Assembly (NCBI RefSeq): GCF_900601905.1
Contig: NZ_UWFA01000170.1
Span: 401,364-465,363, forward strand
Origin: Pseudomonas viridiflava
GTDB lineage: Bacteria; Pseudomonadota; Gammaproteobacteria; Pseudomonadales; Pseudomonadaceae
Length of the DNA: 64,000 nucleotides
Direction: 5' to 3'
Shown here: positions 46,006-55,993 of the stretch, piece after piece
Position numbering within the stretch: position 1 is the stretch's first letter
Layout: every line of letters starts with the position of its first letter
Notes under the pieces: model-generated
What the model was told of the DNA's origin: nothing
What the model saw: only the letters and a program-made list of their open reading frames with translations
Databases searched by the model: none
Made by a program: the position numbers and the translations under genes

Positions 46006-47094
46006 ATGGCTGATTTACCTACCCAATCCTATGAAAACCCGATGGGCCTGATGGGCTTTGAATTCATCGAATTCGCCTCGCCTGTGCCCAACAGTCTTGA
46101 GCCTGTGTTCCAGATCATGGGCTTTACCAAGGTTGCCGTGCACCGCTCCAAAGACGTGGTGCTGTATCGCCAGGGTGGCATCAATATCATCCTCAACAAC
46201 GAACCCAACAGCCTGGCCTCGTACTTTGCCGCCGAGCATGGGCCGTCGGTGTGCGGCATGGCGTTTCGCGTCAAGGACTCTCACAAGGCCTATCAACGCG
46301 CCCTTGAGCTGGGCGCGCAACCGGTGGAAATCGCCACCGGGCCGATGGAGCTGCGCCTGCCCGCCATCAAGGGCATTGGCGGCGCGCCGTTGTACCTGAT
46401 CGACCGGTTCGGTGAAGGCACGTCGATCTATGACATCGACTTCAACTTCATCGAGGGCGTTGACCGCAATCCACCAGGCGCAGGGCTGAAATTCATCGAT
46501 CACCTGACCCACAACGTCTATCGCGGACGCATGGCCTACTGGGCGAGCTTCTACGAGAAGCTGTTCAATTTTCGCGAGATTCGTTACTTCGATATCAAGG
46601 GCGAGTACACCGGCCTGACGTCAAAGGCCATGACCGCTCCGGACGGCATGATCCGCATCCCGCTCAACGAGGAGTCGTCCAAAGGCGCGGGGCAGATCGA
46701 AGAGTTTCTGATGAAGTTCAACGGCGAGGGCATCCAGCATGTGGCGTTCTTCACCGATGACCTGATCAAAAGCTGGGATGCCCTCAAAGCCATCGGCATG
46801 CGTTTCATGACCGCGCCGCCGGAGACGTATTACGAAATGCTCGAAGGCCGCCTGCCGAATCATGGCGAGCCGGAAGCTGAATTGAAAAGCCGTGGCATCC
46901 TGCTTGACGGCTCATCCGATGGTGGCGAGCGGCGCTTGTTGCTGCAGATATTTTCGGAAACCCTGATGGGCCCGGTGTTCTTCGAATTCATCCAGCGCAA
47001 AGGCGACGATGGTTTTGGCGAGGGCAACTTCAAGGCGCTGTTCGAATCCATCGAGCGCGATCAGATCAAGCGCGGGGTGTTGGCGGTGGAATAA
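46006..47094 (+). CDS. hpd: 4-hydroxyphenylpyruvate dioxygenase
   Basis: A 362-residue non-heme iron dioxygenase that turns 4-hydroxyphenylpyruvate into homogentisate. The facial-triad residues are His166 (FIDHLTHNV), His245 ([11 protein letters not shown]) and Glu327 ([12 protein letters not shown]). The C-terminal helix [18 protein letters not shown] covers the active site. AAGGAG is seven bases before the ATG. No TTACG-N5-CGTAA site is seen upstream, so it may be controlled separately, as in P. putida, where PhhR regulates it. Confidence 0.95.
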   Translation: MADLPTQSYENPMGLMGFEFIEFASPVPNSLEPVFQIMGFTKVAVHRSKDVVLYRQGGINIILNNEPNSLASYFAAEHGPSVCGMAFRVKDSHKAYQRALELGAQPVEIATGPMELRLPAIKGIGGAPLYLIDRFGEGTSIYDIDFNFIEGVDRNPPGAGLKFIDHLTHNVYRGRMAYWASFYEKLFNFREIRYFDIKGEYTGLTSKAMTAPDGMIRIPLNEESSKGAGQIEEFLMKFNGEGIQHVAFFTDDLIKSWDALKAIGMRFMTAPPETYYEMLEGRLPNHGEPEAELKSRGILLDGSSDGGERRLLLQIFSETLMGPVFFEFIQRKGDDGFGEGNFKALFESIERDQIKRGVLAVE

Positions 47095-47102
47095 GAACTC
47101 TG

Positions 47103-47192
47103 TTGGAGCGTGGCTTGCCCACGAAGGCGACGTTAAAAGCGCAGAAGATGCTTCGGATGTAACGGCCTCTTCGCGGGCCAGCCTCGCTCCAA
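47103..47192. repeat. REPIN (GGCTTGCCCACGA type)
   Basis: TTGGAGCGTGGCTTGCCCAC at 47103-47122 is inverted relative to GGGCCAGCCTCGCTCCAA, which ends at 47191. It lies between the convergent hpd and hmgR genes. Confidence 0.75.
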
Positions 47193-47196
47193 CGGG

Positions 47197-47994
47197 TCAC
47201 ATTTTGAACAACTCCAAATCCCCACCCATCCGCCCGCTGATCACCTGGGCAGTAGCCCGCAACCGCTGCGCGGCTTCGTTCTGACGTTCATCGGTGAACA
47301 CCGACGCCGAGCCGACCATGGTGATCACCCCAGCCAGCTTATTGCCGACACTGAATACCGGTGACGACGCAGCGTTGACTCCCGCCATCAACAGGCCGCG
47401 AATCTGATGCACACCGCTGCTGCGGATGTCCTGGAGGTGCTGCTCGATCTCGCGCAGTTGTGCGCCATTCAGGCGCGCTGTTTCCTGTTTGCGCAGCTCG
47501 GCGCTTTCGCTGACGCTCAGGAAGGCATCGAAGACCAGCCCCGTCGATGATCCCAGCAACGGCAGTACCGAACCGACCTGGGTCACCAGCGTCACCGCGC
47601 CGCTGGAAGGCTCGACGTACACCACCGTCGGCCCCTTGTTACCCCATACCGCCAGAAAGCAGGTCTCGTTCAATTCATTGCGCAACGACGCCAGATGCGG
47701 CGCGGCGATTTTCAGAACATCCAGATGACCGACAGCGGCCAGCCCGACAGCGAGTGCTTCGCGGCCCAGCCCGTAGTGATTGGTGACCGCATCCTGTTCG
47801 GCGAAGCCACTGGCAATCAGCGCCTGCAGATAGCGATGCACCTTGCTGGCCGGCATCTGGACGTGTTCGGCCAGCTTCGACAGTGAGGTCGACGGCGCAA
47901 GCTGCGCCAAGGCCTTGAGAATGCCCATGCCGACTTCTGCGGCCTGGACCTTTTGCTGACGCGGCCCAGAAGGGCTTTGGATATCTGTTTTCAT
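47197..47994 (-). CDS. hmgR: IclR-family repressor of homogentisate genes
   Basis: A 265-residue IclR-family regulator. The N-terminal winged helix (LSKLAEHVQMPASKVHRYLQ) is followed by the effector-binding domain (ETCFLAVWGNKGPTVVYVEP; SSPVFSVGNKLAGVITMVG). The position, divergent from hmgA with a 17-bp palindrome between, matches HmgR of P. putida, which releases DNA on binding homogentisate. Confidence 0.9.
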   Translation of the reverse strand: MKTDIQSPSGPRQQKVQAAEVGMGILKALAQLAPSTSLSKLAEHVQMPASKVHRYLQALIASGFAEQDAVTNHYGLGREALAVGLAAVGHLDVLKIAAPHLASLRNELNETCFLAVWGNKGPTVVYVEPSSGAVTLVTQVGSVLPLLGSSTGLVFDAFLSVSESAELRKQETARLNGAQLREIEQHLQDIRSSGVHQIRGLLMAGVNAASSPVFSVGNKLAGVITMVGSASVFTDERQNEAAQRLRATAQVISGRMGGDLELFKM

Positions 47995-48052
47995 GCGGGG
48001 CTGCGCCGGTCTGAGGAGGCTGCTTTATAGCTTGACCGGCCTGCAAACTCAA

Positions 48053-48088
48053 ATTACGTTATGCGTAATCGATTTCCGTTAAATGTAA
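48053..48088 (+). promoter_or_regulatory. tandem HmgR operator before hmgA
   Basis: ATTACGTTATGCGTAAT (48053-48069) is a 17-bp palindrome of the form TTACG-N5-CGTAA. A second, degenerate copy (TTCCG-TTAAA-TGTAA) starts 20 bases later at 48074. It lies in the hmgR-hmgA divergent region; TTGACC at 48032-48037 may be the -35. Confidence 0.8.
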
Positions 48089-48129
48089 TATTGTCAGGTC
48101 GTACACGCTCATAAAAACAAGAGGTCGCG

Positions 48130-49437
48130 ATGATCACTCATCAGTCTGCCGAGCCGCTGATTTATCAATCCGGCTTCGGTAACCAGTTCAGCAGCGAAGC
48201 GCTGCCGGGCGCTTTGCCTGTCGGGCAGAACTCCCCGCAACAACATGCCCTGGGTCTGTATGCCGAACAGCTTTCCGGCACCGCGTTTACCGTTGCGCGT
48301 GCCGAAGCCCGACGCACCTGGCTGTATCGCATCAAGCCGTCGGCCATGCACCCTCGATATGAGCGCCTTGAGCGGCAGATTGTCGGTCGGCAGATGGGGC
48401 CGATCACGCCCAATCGCCTGCGCTGGAATGCGTTTGGAACCCCTCCCGAGCCCACTGACTTCATCGACGGCCTGCACATCATGGCCAGCACCTGCGCGGC
48501 GGATCAGGCCGAGGGCGTGACGGTCTACAACTACTGCGCCAACACCTCGATGCAGCGCGCCTTTTTCAATGCCGATGGTGAATGGCTGATCGTGCCGCAG
48601 ACGGGCCGCCTGCGGATCGTCACTGAACTGGGCCTGCTGGACATCGCTCCACAGGAAATCGTCGTGTTGCCAAGGGGCCTGAAATTCAGCGTGCAATTGC
48701 TCGATGCCAGTGCCAGGGGGTATCTCTGTGAAAACCATGGCAGCGCGCTGCGGCTGCCGGATCTGGGCCCTATTGGCAGCAACGGGCTGGCCAACCCTCG
48801 GGATTTTCTGGCGCCCTGTGCGTGGTTCGAGGAGCGCGATGAGCCGGTCACGCTGGTGCAGAAGTTTCTCGGCGAGTTGTGGGCGACGCAACTGGATCAC
48901 TCGCCGTTCGACGTGGTCGGCTGGCACGGCAACAACGTGCCGTACAAGTTTGATCTGCGCCGTTTCAATACCCTGGGCACCGTGAGTTTCGATCATCCCG
49001 ATCCGTCTATCTTTACCGTACTGACGTCTCCCAGCGCCGTGCATGGCCAGGCCAACGTGGACTTCGTGATCTTCCCGCCACGCTGGATGGTGGCCGAAAA
49101 CACCTTCCGTCCACCGTGGTTCCATCGCAACCTGATGAATGAATTCATGGGTCTGATCGAGGGCGCCTACGACGCCAAGGCCGAGGGATTCATGCCGGGT
49201 GGCGCCTCGCTGCATAACTGCATGAGCGCCCATGGCCCGGATAACGTCACTGCGCAAAACGCGGTCGCCGCGACTCTGCAACCCCACAAGATAGAAAACA
49301 CCATGGCGTTCATGTTCGAAACCGGCAAGGTGCTGCGTCCGAGTCTGCATGCCTTGCAGTGCGACGAGCTGCAAAACGATTACGACGCCTGCTGGACTGG
49401 CATGGCCAAGACGTTCAGAAGAGGAATGCCGCAATGA
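48130..49437 (+). CDS. hmgA: homogentisate 1,2-dioxygenase
   Basis: A 435-residue iron dioxygenase that opens the homogentisate ring to maleylacetoacetate. The metal ligands correspond to His332 and Glu338 ([11 protein letters not shown]) and a His in [11 protein letters not shown], matching the known His/Glu/His set. AGAGG is five bases before the ATG. Expression is controlled by HmgR through the palindrome upstream. The stop overlaps the fahA start. Confidence 0.95.
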   Translation: MITHQSAEPLIYQSGFGNQFSSEALPGALPVGQNSPQQHALGLYAEQLSGTAFTVARAEARRTWLYRIKPSAMHPRYERLERQIVGRQMGPITPNRLRWNAFGTPPEPTDFIDGLHIMASTCAADQAEGVTVYNYCANTSMQRAFFNADGEWLIVPQTGRLRIVTELGLLDIAPQEIVVLPRGLKFSVQLLDASARGYLCENHGSALRLPDLGPIGSNGLANPRDFLAPCAWFEERDEPVTLVQKFLGELWATQLDHSPFDVVGWHGNNVPYKFDLRRFNTLGTVSFDHPDPSIFTVLTSPSAVHGQANVDFVIFPPRWMVAENTFRPPWFHRNLMNEFMGLIEGAYDAKAEGFMPGGASLHNCMSAHGPDNVTAQNAVAATLQPHKIENTMAFMFETGKVLRPSLHALQCDELQNDYDACWTGMAKTFRRGMPQ

Positions 49438-50729
49438 ATACGCCAGCACATCGCCGCAGCTGGGTGACCTGCGCCAACGACCACGGGGATTTTCCGTTGC
49501 AGAATCTGCCCTTGGGCGTGTTCAGCCATGGCGACTCGGCCCGGCGTGGCGGGGTCGCGATAGGCGACTCGATTCTGGATCTGCAAGCCGCCCTGGCCGC
49601 AGGCTTTTTCAATGGAGCCGCCAGGGATGCGGCACAAGCGGCCAGCCGTGATCAGCTCAACGATTTTTTCGCGCTCGGCGCTCACGGGCGTCAGGCGTTG
49701 CGGGCCGAGTTGCTGCATTTGCTGGATGAACACAGCCCGCAGCGCGCCCGCCTGCAAGCCTGCCCCGGGTTGCTGCACCCCATGAGCGAATGCCAGCTGT
49801 ATATGCCCGCCCGGGTCGGCGACTACACCGACTTTTACGTCGGTATCCATCACGCGACCAATGTCGGCAAGTTGTTCCGCCCGGATAACCCGCTGCTGCC
49901 CAATTACAAGTACGTGCCGATCGCCTATCACGGTCGGGCCTCGACGCTCTGTGTTTCCGGCTCGCCGGTAAAACGCCCCACCGGCCAGACCCTGCCGCCG
50001 GGCCAGGAGGTCCCGCAGTTCGGTCCCAGCAAGCGCCTGGATTACGAACTGGAAATGGGCGTCTGGGTGGGGCCGGGCAATAGCGATGGCGAGCCGATTC
50101 AGATTGCCGACGCCGCGCAGCATATCGCTGGCTTGTGCCTGCTCAACGACTGGTCGGCCCGAGACCTGCAGGCCTGGGAATACCAGCCGCTGGGGCCATT
50201 CCTGTCCAAGAGCTTTGCCACGACCATTTCCCCTTGGGTGGTCACTGCCGAAGCCCTGGCGCCGTTTCGCAGCGCGCAGCCCACACGTGCCCAGGGTGAT
50301 CCGCAGCCGCTGGCGTATCTATGGGATGAAGCCGATCAGCAGGGCGGGGCGCTGGATATCGAACTGGAAGTCTTGCTCTGGACGCCTTTGATGAAAGAAC
50401 AGGGCATAGCCGCGCATCGGCTGGCACTCAGCAATACCCTGAACATGTACTGGACCGTGGCGCAGATGCTGACCCACCACAGCGTCAACGGTTGCAGACT
50501 GCAGCCCGGCGACCTGCTTGGCACCGGCACCTTGTCCGGCCCGCAAGCCGGACAATTGGGCAGCCTGCTGGAGATGACCGAGGGTGGCAAAAACGCCATC
50601 GAATTGCCTGGTGGCGAGACCAGGCGTTTCCTGGAGGCGGGCGACGAAGTGATTCTGCGCGCCCGTTGTCATCGGGCCGGGCAGGTGTCGATCGGGTTTG
50701 GCGAGTGTCGGGGTGTGGTGGTGGGTTAA
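49434..50729 (+). CDS. fahA: fumarylacetoacetase
   Basis: A 431-residue hydrolase that splits fumarylacetoacetate into fumarate and acetoacetate, the last step of tyrosine breakdown. The N-terminal beta-domain is followed by the catalytic domain with [44 protein letters not shown] and [17 protein letters not shown] (metal and catalytic residues). The ATG overlaps the hmgA stop (ATGA), with GAGGA upstream. Confidence 0.95.
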   Translation: MNTPAHRRSWVTCANDHGDFPLQNLPLGVFSHGDSARRGGVAIGDSILDLQAALAAGFFNGAARDAAQAASRDQLNDFFALGAHGRQALRAELLHLLDEHSPQRARLQACPGLLHPMSECQLYMPARVGDYTDFYVGIHHATNVGKLFRPDNPLLPNYKYVPIAYHGRASTLCVSGSPVKRPTGQTLPPGQEVPQFGPSKRLDYELEMGVWVGPGNSDGEPIQIADAAQHIAGLCLLNDWSARDLQAWEYQPLGPFLSKSFATTISPWVVTAEALAPFRSAQPTRAQGDPQPLAYLWDEADQQGGALDIELEVLLWTPLMKEQGIAAHRLALSNTLNMYWTVAQMLTHHSVNGCRLQPGDLLGTGTLSGPQAGQLGSLLEMTEGGKNAIELPGGETRRFLEAGDEVILRARCHRAGQVSIGFGECRGVVVG

Positions 50730-50753
50730 CCCATTTTTGAATTGGAACGCGGC

Positions 50754-50847
50754 CCTGTGGGAGCGAGGCTTGCCCGCGATAGGATTTCGGTGATTTGCCT
50801 GCAGAATTGCGGCGCCCTTATCGGGGGCAAGCAACGCTCCCACAGGG
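50754..50847. repeat. REPIN (GGCTTGCCCGCGA type)
   Basis: CCTGTGGGAGCGAGGCTTGC at 50754-50773 is inverted relative to GCAAGCAACGCTCCCACAGG ending at 50846. It lies between convergent fahA and the D-aminoacylase gene. Confidence 0.8.
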
Positions 50848-50870
50848 ATATGTGTTTTCAAATTCAGGCA

Positions 50871-52328
50871 CTACACAAACCCATCCACCAACGACCCGCT
50901 TCTGGGCAAAAACCTGCCTTGCCGCTCGCCCTGGGCTTTGCCATCGGCATAGCTCAGCCGACCATTGACCCACACGCCATCGATCCCTTCGGCGGCCTGT
51001 TGCGGGTGTTTGAAGTCGGCGACATCGCGCACGGTTTCGGGGTTGAACAACACCAGATCCGCCCAGTAGCCCTCACGAATCAGACCGCGCTCGTGCAGCC
51101 CGAAGCGCGCTGCCGATAACCCGGTCATCTTGTGCACGGCGGTGTGCAGTGGGAACAGGCCCAGGTCGCGGCTGAAATGCCCCAACACCCTGGGGAATGC
51201 GCCCCACAGTCGCGGATGCGGGAACGGATCTTCCGGCAGACCATCGGAGCCGATCATCGCCAGCGGGTGGCTCATGATCCGCTGCACGTCCTGTTCATCC
51301 ATGCCGTAATACACCGCGCCCGCGGGTTGCAGCTTGCGGGCCGTGTCCAGCAGCGACAGTTGCCAGTCGCTGGCGATGTCTTTCAAGTCGCGGCCGCTTT
51401 GCTCAGGGTGGGGCGTTGACCAGGTGATGGTGATACGAAACGCGTCGGTGACTTGCTTGAGGTCCAGCGTCGAGGAACTGGCGGCGTAGGGATAGCAGTC
51501 GCAACCCACCGGGTGGTTTTGCGCGGCTTTTTCCAGAGACGCCAGCAGTTGCGGACTGCGTCCCCAGTTACCGGCACCTGCGCATTTCATATGGGAAATC
51601 ACCACAGGCGAACGGGCGTGGCGGCCAATCTCGAAGGCTTCCTCCATGGCTTCCAGCACCGGCTCGAACTCGCTACGCAGGTGCGTGGTGTAGACCGCGC
51701 CAAATGCCGTCAACTCTGCGGCCAGTTGCTTGACCTCGGTGGTCTCCGCAGAAAACGCCGAGGCATAGGCCAGCCCGGTAGACAGACCCAGCGCGCCTGA
51801 CTCCAGGCTGTCGCGCAACTGCTCGCGCATGGCGGCGATTTCAGCCGGGCTGGCGCTGCGCTGCAAGTCGTCCATGTGATTGCTGCGCAAGGCGGTATGG
51901 CCAATCAGCGCCGCGACATTGACCGCCGGGCGCGCCTGGTCCACAGCGTTGCGATAGTCGCGGAAACGCGGATAGACAAATTCCGCCGAGGTGCCCAGCA
52001 GGTTCATCGGATCCGGCGGATCGCCCTGCAGGGAAACCGGCGAGGCGCTGATCCCGCAGTTACCGACGATCACGGTGGTCACGCCCTGGCTGATCTTGGG
52101 CAGCATCTGCGGTTTGCGGATCACCACGGTGTCGTCATGGGTGTGGACGTCGATGAAACCCGGTGCAAGGACCCGGCCCGCGGCGTTGAGTTCTTGCGCT
52201 GCCGACACGCCGCCCAGATTGCCGATCCGCTGGATGCGACCCTCGCGGATCGCCACGTCGGTGCGAACCCCCGGCTGGTCGCTGCCATCGATTACCAGAG
52301 CGTCGCGAATGATCAGGTCATAAAGCAT
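50871..52328 (-). CDS. N-acyl-D-amino-acid deacylase (D-aminoacylase)
   Basis: A 485-residue amidohydrolase-superfamily enzyme that removes acyl groups from N-acyl-D-amino acids. The metal site shows GFIDVHTHDDTVV near residue 60, then GHTALRSNHMD, TTHLRSEFE, VVISHMKCAG and MIGSDGLPED with the conserved Asp. The 3' region KEGYWADLVLF-like motif (REGYWADLVLFNPE) closes the barrel. It is the third gene of an operon with an RpiR regulator and a GntP permease, as often found for D-amino-acid or muropeptide recycling. Confidence 0.9.
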   Translation of the reverse strand: MLYDLIIRDALVIDGSDQPGVRTDVAIREGRIQRIGNLGGVSAAQELNAAGRVLAPGFIDVHTHDDTVVIRKPQMLPKISQGVTTVIVGNCGISASPVSLQGDPPDPMNLLGTSAEFVYPRFRDYRNAVDQARPAVNVAALIGHTALRSNHMDDLQRSASPAEIAAMREQLRDSLESGALGLSTGLAYASAFSAETTEVKQLAAELTAFGAVYTTHLRSEFEPVLEAMEEAFEIGRHARSPVVISHMKCAGAGNWGRSPQLLASLEKAAQNHPVGCDCYPYAASSSTLDLKQVTDAFRITITWSTPHPEQSGRDLKDIASDWQLSLLDTARKLQPAGAVYYGMDEQDVQRIMSHPLAMIGSDGLPEDPFPHPRLWGAFPRVLGHFSRDLGLFPLHTAVHKMTGLSAARFGLHERGLIREGYWADLVLFNPETVRDVADFKHPQQAAEGIDGVWVNGRLSYADGKAQGERQGRFLPRSGSLVDGFV

Positions 52329-52331
52329 GGT

Positions 52332-53192
52332 TCAGTCTCCCAACGGCAAGCCGTCTGCACCGCCGCGATAATCATCAAGGGCCAGCTTGATCCGCCGCAG
52401 CCGCTCCTGATTGTCCTCAGGGGCCAGCAGCGCCAGTTCAGTGGCGAGCACATCGATGGTCAGCAGCATGCCGTAGCGCGCAGCGGTGGGTTTGTAGATG
52501 AAGTTGGTCTCGGCGATCTGCAGCGGCAAGACCGCATTGGCCAGTTGTGCCAGAGGTGAGTCGGGCAGGGTGATGGCGAGTACCTTAGCGCCGTAGCTGC
52601 GGGCCAGTCCAACCGCCTCCAGCAGCTCTGGTGTGCGGCCGCTGAGGGAGCAGACGATCAGGCTGCTGTCCGGGCCAAGGGTGGCCGCGATCAGTCGCAT
52701 CATCACCGCGTCCCGACAGGCCGCAACCGGGAAGCCCAGGCGTACCAACCGGGTCTGCAACTCTTCGCTGCACAGGCTGGAGCACCCGCCCATGCCAAAA
52801 GCGTGGATCATTCGTGCACTGCTCAGCAACTCGACGGCAGTGGCAAAGCGCGACTCTTCGAAGCCTGCCAGGTGCTGACGAAGCGTGGCTTCGATGTCGC
52901 CGACGATCTGGGTGAAAAACGCCGACTGCTCGGGCGCTTGCTCCGGGTTGAGAAAACGATTGCCCACGGTACTGGCCTGGGCCAACTGCAGGCGCAGGTC
53001 GCGCAAATCCCGGCAACCGATGCTGCGCGCAAACCGCGACAGCGTGGCGCTGCTGACCTCCGCGCGGGTCGCCAGCTCGTCCAGGCTGGCACCGGCGGCA
53101 AAGGCCACGTCGGCGAGGATCAGCCGGGCGATGCGCGCTTCGCCGGCGCTGAACGAGTCCTGCCGCGCCCGTATCTGGTAAAGGATGTCCAC
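52332..53192 (-). CDS. MurR/RpiR-family regulator
   Basis: A 286-residue regulator with an N-terminal helix-turn-helix (LDELATRAEVSSATLSRFAR) and a C-terminal SIS domain (IHAFGMGGCSSLCSEEL; SSLIVCSLSGRTPELLEA). Such proteins sense phosphosugars or amino-sugar derivatives. The GTG start follows the permease TGA without a gap, and the deacylase starts three bases after its own stop, so all three genes are one transcript. It probably controls the operon through the inverted repeat upstream of the permease. Confidence 0.88.
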   Translation of the reverse strand: MDILYQIRARQDSFSAGEARIARLILADVAFAAGASLDELATRAEVSSATLSRFARSIGCRDLRDLRLQLAQASTVGNRFLNPEQAPEQSAFFTQIVGDIEATLRQHLAGFEESRFATAVELLSSARMIHAFGMGGCSSLCSEELQTRLVRLGFPVAACRDAVMMRLIAATLGPDSSLIVCSLSGRTPELLEAVGLARSYGAKVLAITLPDSPLAQLANAVLPLQIAETNFIYKPTAARYGMLLTIDVLATELALLAPEDNQERLRRIKLALDDYRGGADGLPLGD

Positions 53193-54542
53193 TCAGAGCA
53201 CCTGCGCCAGACCCAGGGTCAGGGCGAACGCAACGACTGAAATCAAGGTCTCCAGCACCGTCCAGGTCTTGAAGGTTTGAGCCACGGTCATGTTGAAGTA
53301 CTCCTTGATAAGCCAGAAACCCCCGTCGTTGACGTGGGAAAAAATCACCGAGCCTGCGCCCGTCGCCAGCACCAGCAACTCCGGATGCGGATAGCCCAGG
53401 CCCATGGCGACCGGCGCGACAATACCCGAAGCGGTGGTCATCGCCACCGTGGCCGAGCCGGTTGCCACGCGCATCAACGCAGCGAACAGCCAGCCCATCA
53501 GCAACGGCGACAGATGGAAATCCTGAGCCAGACCGACAATCTGGTTGGTCACGCCGCTGTCCACCAGAATCCTGTTCAACCCGCCACCCGCGCCCACCAA
53601 CAGGGTGATGCTCGCAGTGGGGGCCAGGCATTCGTTGGTGAACTTCAGAATCGAGTCGCGGTTAAAACCCTGTGCGATGCCCAGCGTCCAGAAGCTTAGC
53701 AAGGTGGCCAGCAGCAGGGCGATCACCGAGTTGCCGATGAACAGCAGGAAGCTGTTCAAAGCACTGCCCGGCGTGCTGATCAAATTGGCCCAGCCACCCA
53801 GCAGCATCAAGACCACGGGCAGCAGAATGGTCGCCATGGTCAGGCCGAAGCTGGGCAACTGCTGACGGGGTTCGCGATCAAGAAACTGCCTGGCCAGCGG
53901 GTTTTCGTCTGGCAGCTGAATGCGCGGCACGATGAATCTGGCGTAAATCGGGCCTGCAATGATTGCGGTAGGGATGCCGATCAGAATCGCGTAGAACAGC
54001 GTCTGGCCGACCGAGGCCTGATACGCCTGCACCGCGAGCATGGCCGCAGGGTGCGGCGGCACCAGGGCATGAACTACGGACAGGCCAGCCACCATCGGCA
54101 GGCCGACCATCAGAATCGACACCCCGACTCGCCGCGCCACGGTAAAGGCAATCGGTACCAGGAGCACGAAACCGACTTCGAAGAACAGCGGCAAGCCCAC
54201 CAGAAAAGCGATGCAGACCATGGCCCAGTGGGCGTTACGTTCGCCGAAGCGGTCAATCAGGGTGCGCGCTACCTGCTCGGCACCGCCTGATTCGGCCATC
54301 ATCTTGCCGAGCATGGTGCCCAGCGCAACGACCAGCGCGATGTGCCCCAGTGTCTTGCCGACACCCGCCTCGTAAGAGGCAACCACGCCGCTGGCAGGCA
54401 TCCCGGCGACCAGCGCCAGGCCCACTGAAACCAGGGTGATGACGATAAAAGGATTGAGGCGATAACGGGCAATCAGAACGATCAACGCGATGATCGCGAC
54501 GGCAGCGTAAACCAATAGCGAAAGTCCAGCAGACGGCGGCAT
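53193..54542 (-). CDS. GntP-family permease
   Basis: A 449-residue inner-membrane permease of the gluconate:H+ symporter family, with about 12-14 helices. Recognised features are the second-helix region NPFIVITLVSVGLALVAG, the GTMLGKMMAESGGAEQVART segment and HALVPPHPAAMLAV. The deacylase in the operon suggests an acylated amino acid or similar substrate rather than gluconate; that is an inference from context. It is the first gene of the operon. Confidence 0.9.
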   Translation of the reverse strand: MPPSAGLSLLVYAAVAIIALIVLIARYRLNPFIVITLVSVGLALVAGMPASGVVASYEAGVGKTLGHIALVVALGTMLGKMMAESGGAEQVARTLIDRFGERNAHWAMVCIAFLVGLPLFFEVGFVLLVPIAFTVARRVGVSILMVGLPMVAGLSVVHALVPPHPAAMLAVQAYQASVGQTLFYAILIGIPTAIIAGPIYARFIVPRIQLPDENPLARQFLDREPRQQLPSFGLTMATILLPVVLMLLGGWANLISTPGSALNSFLLFIGNSVIALLLATLLSFWTLGIAQGFNRDSILKFTNECLAPTASITLLVGAGGGLNRILVDSGVTNQIVGLAQDFHLSPLLMGWLFAALMRVATGSATVAMTTASGIVAPVAMGLGYPHPELLVLATGAGSVIFSHVNDGGFWLIKEYFNMTVAQTFKTWTVLETLISVVAFALTLGLAQVL

Positions 54543-54710
54543 GGAGCGGTTCCTTGCAGAGAATGAAGTTCAAGTGACTCAGCGCAAACGGGGCAGCCCG
54601 TCAGAGAGGAGGCGTTCTGAAAAAACTCGGCAGAGGTGTCGCTAAGCATTTGCTGGAGGAGGTGAAAGTGGAGCAACGGCGATCACAGGCATTCATTGTT
54701 TTTATCTCTG

Positions 54711-54740
54711 TTTTCGTGATGAAAATAAATTACACGAAAA
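54711..54740. promoter_or_regulatory. candidate RpiR operator TTTTCGTG-N14-CACGAAAA
   Basis: Perfect 8-bp inverted repeat in A+T-rich DNA about 170 bases upstream of the permease start. The 13-mer ATGAAAATAAATT lies in its centre (54719-54731) and recurs directly at 54760-54772. The rest of the 363-base gap holds a REPIN and no gene. Confidence 0.5.
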
Positions 54741-54800
54741 AGAAAACAAAAATCAATATATGAAAATAAATTCCTTAAGGCCCCGCCTTCGGGAGTTCTA

Positions 54801-54895
54801 GTGGGAACGGCTTCAGCCGGGAAAGCGGGCAGGCTGATGATGAAGATGTAGTAAGTGCACCGACCTCTTACCGGCTAAGGCCAGTCCCACACAGG
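54801..54895. repeat. REPIN (GGCTTCAGCCGG type)
   Basis: GTGGGAACGGCTTCAGCCGG at 54801-54820 is inverted, with mismatches, relative to ACCGGCTAAGGCCAGTCCCAC ending near 54890. Confidence 0.75.
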
Positions 54896-54905
54896 TCACT
54901 GCCCT

Positions 54906-55889
54906 TTATTCACTGAACCTTTCTCGATACGCCATGGGTGTTACGCCCAGCGCGCGCAAGAAGCTGCGCCTCAGGGTCTCTTCGCTGCCAAATCCACAGC
55001 GCGATGCAACCCGCTTGACCGGTTGTGAGGTGTCGGTGAGCAATCGGCGCGCGGCTTCAACCCGCAGTTGTTCGATCGCTTTGGCCGGCGTGGTGCCGGT
55101 GTGAGTGCGGTAGTGACGCACGAAGCTGCGTTCACTCATGGCCATCCGTGCGGCCAGGGCTGCGACGCCGAGGTCGCTGGTCAGGTTATCGATGATCCAG
55201 CCGTGCAGATCGGCAAAGCGACCGTCACTGCTGGCGCTGGCGTGCTGTAACGACAAGGCCGCGCTGAATTGAGACTGCCCGCCAGGGCGTTTGAGAAACA
55301 CCACCAGATGCCTGGCCACGGCCAGCGCCATGGCGTGCCCGAGGTCCTGCTCGACCATGGCCAAAGCCAGATCGATACCGGCCGTGACCCCGGCCGAAGT
55401 CCAGAATTTGCCGTCGTTGATGAAAATGGGATCGGGGTCGACCTGCAACGCCGGATACAGGCGGGTCAGCGCATCGCAATGCTGCCAATGAGTGACGACA
55501 CGACGGCCATCAAGCAGCCCGGTGGCACCCAGCAGAAACGCGCCTGTGCACACCGACGCCACCCGCCCGGCGGCGCTCGCGCGCTGGGTCAGCCAGGCAA
55601 CCAGCGCAGCGTCTTCGGTTGCCGACTGCACGCCGCGCCCGCCAGCCACGATCAGCGTATGGCTGGGTTCGTCAGCCGGTGGCAGTGGCGCGGATTGCAA
55701 CCCCAGCCCGGCCGAGGATTGCACCCAGTCGGCCTGCGCCGCGATGACCTGCATCCGGTACGGCGCAGGTAAACCTTGCAGCTCTGCCTGCAGGTTGGCC
55801 GAGGCAAACACCTGCAACGGGCCGCAGACGTCCAGCAACTGAACATCGGGAAAGGCGAGGATATGCACTGCCATGGGCTGATGAGACAT
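54906..55889 (-). CDS. GlxA-type transcriptional regulator (DJ-1/PfpI + AraC HTH)
   Basis: A 327-residue regulator with an N-terminal class-I amidotransferase-like DJ-1/PfpI domain (ILAFPDVQLLDVCGPLQVFA; VASVCTGAFLLGATGLLDGR) and a C-terminal AraC DNA-binding domain (LAARMAMSERSFVRHYRTHTG and VASRCGFGSEETLRRSFLRAL). The domain keeps the nucleophile-elbow Cys. It is divergent from inhA, whose product is the free-standing version of the same fold, so it probably regulates inhA. ATG 55889 is used; alternative in-frame starts are a GTG at 55901 and an ATG at 55874. Confidence 0.88.
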   Translation of the reverse strand: MSHQPMAVHILAFPDVQLLDVCGPLQVFASANLQAELQGLPAPYRMQVIAAQADWVQSSAGLGLQSAPLPPADEPSHTLIVAGGRGVQSATEDAALVAWLTQRASAAGRVASVCTGAFLLGATGLLDGRRVVTHWQHCDALTRLYPALQVDPDPIFINDGKFWTSAGVTAGIDLALAMVEQDLGHAMALAVARHLVVFLKRPGGQSQFSAALSLQHASASSDGRFADLHGWIIDNLTSDLGVAALAARMAMSERSFVRHYRTHTGTTPAKAIEQLRVEAARRLLTDTSQPVKRVASRCGFGSEETLRRSFLRALGVTPMAYRERFSE

Positions 55890-55993
55890 AGTCTGGGTCA
55901 CAAGTTGGCGTAATTGGTGGGTTGTATTGCGTATACGCCAAAGCCTAGGTGGATACAGTGCTGGCGTCTACCCCAACTTCATCTGGACTCCCT

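Noticed and set aside
48109..49449. 446-codon antisense frame over hmgA
   Set aside because: Shadow frame; hmgA is complete with all metal ligands.
52585..53631. 348-codon frame across the permease-regulator junction
   Set aside because: Gly/Arg/Pro-rich composition; overlaps two well-supported genes on the same strand in another frame.
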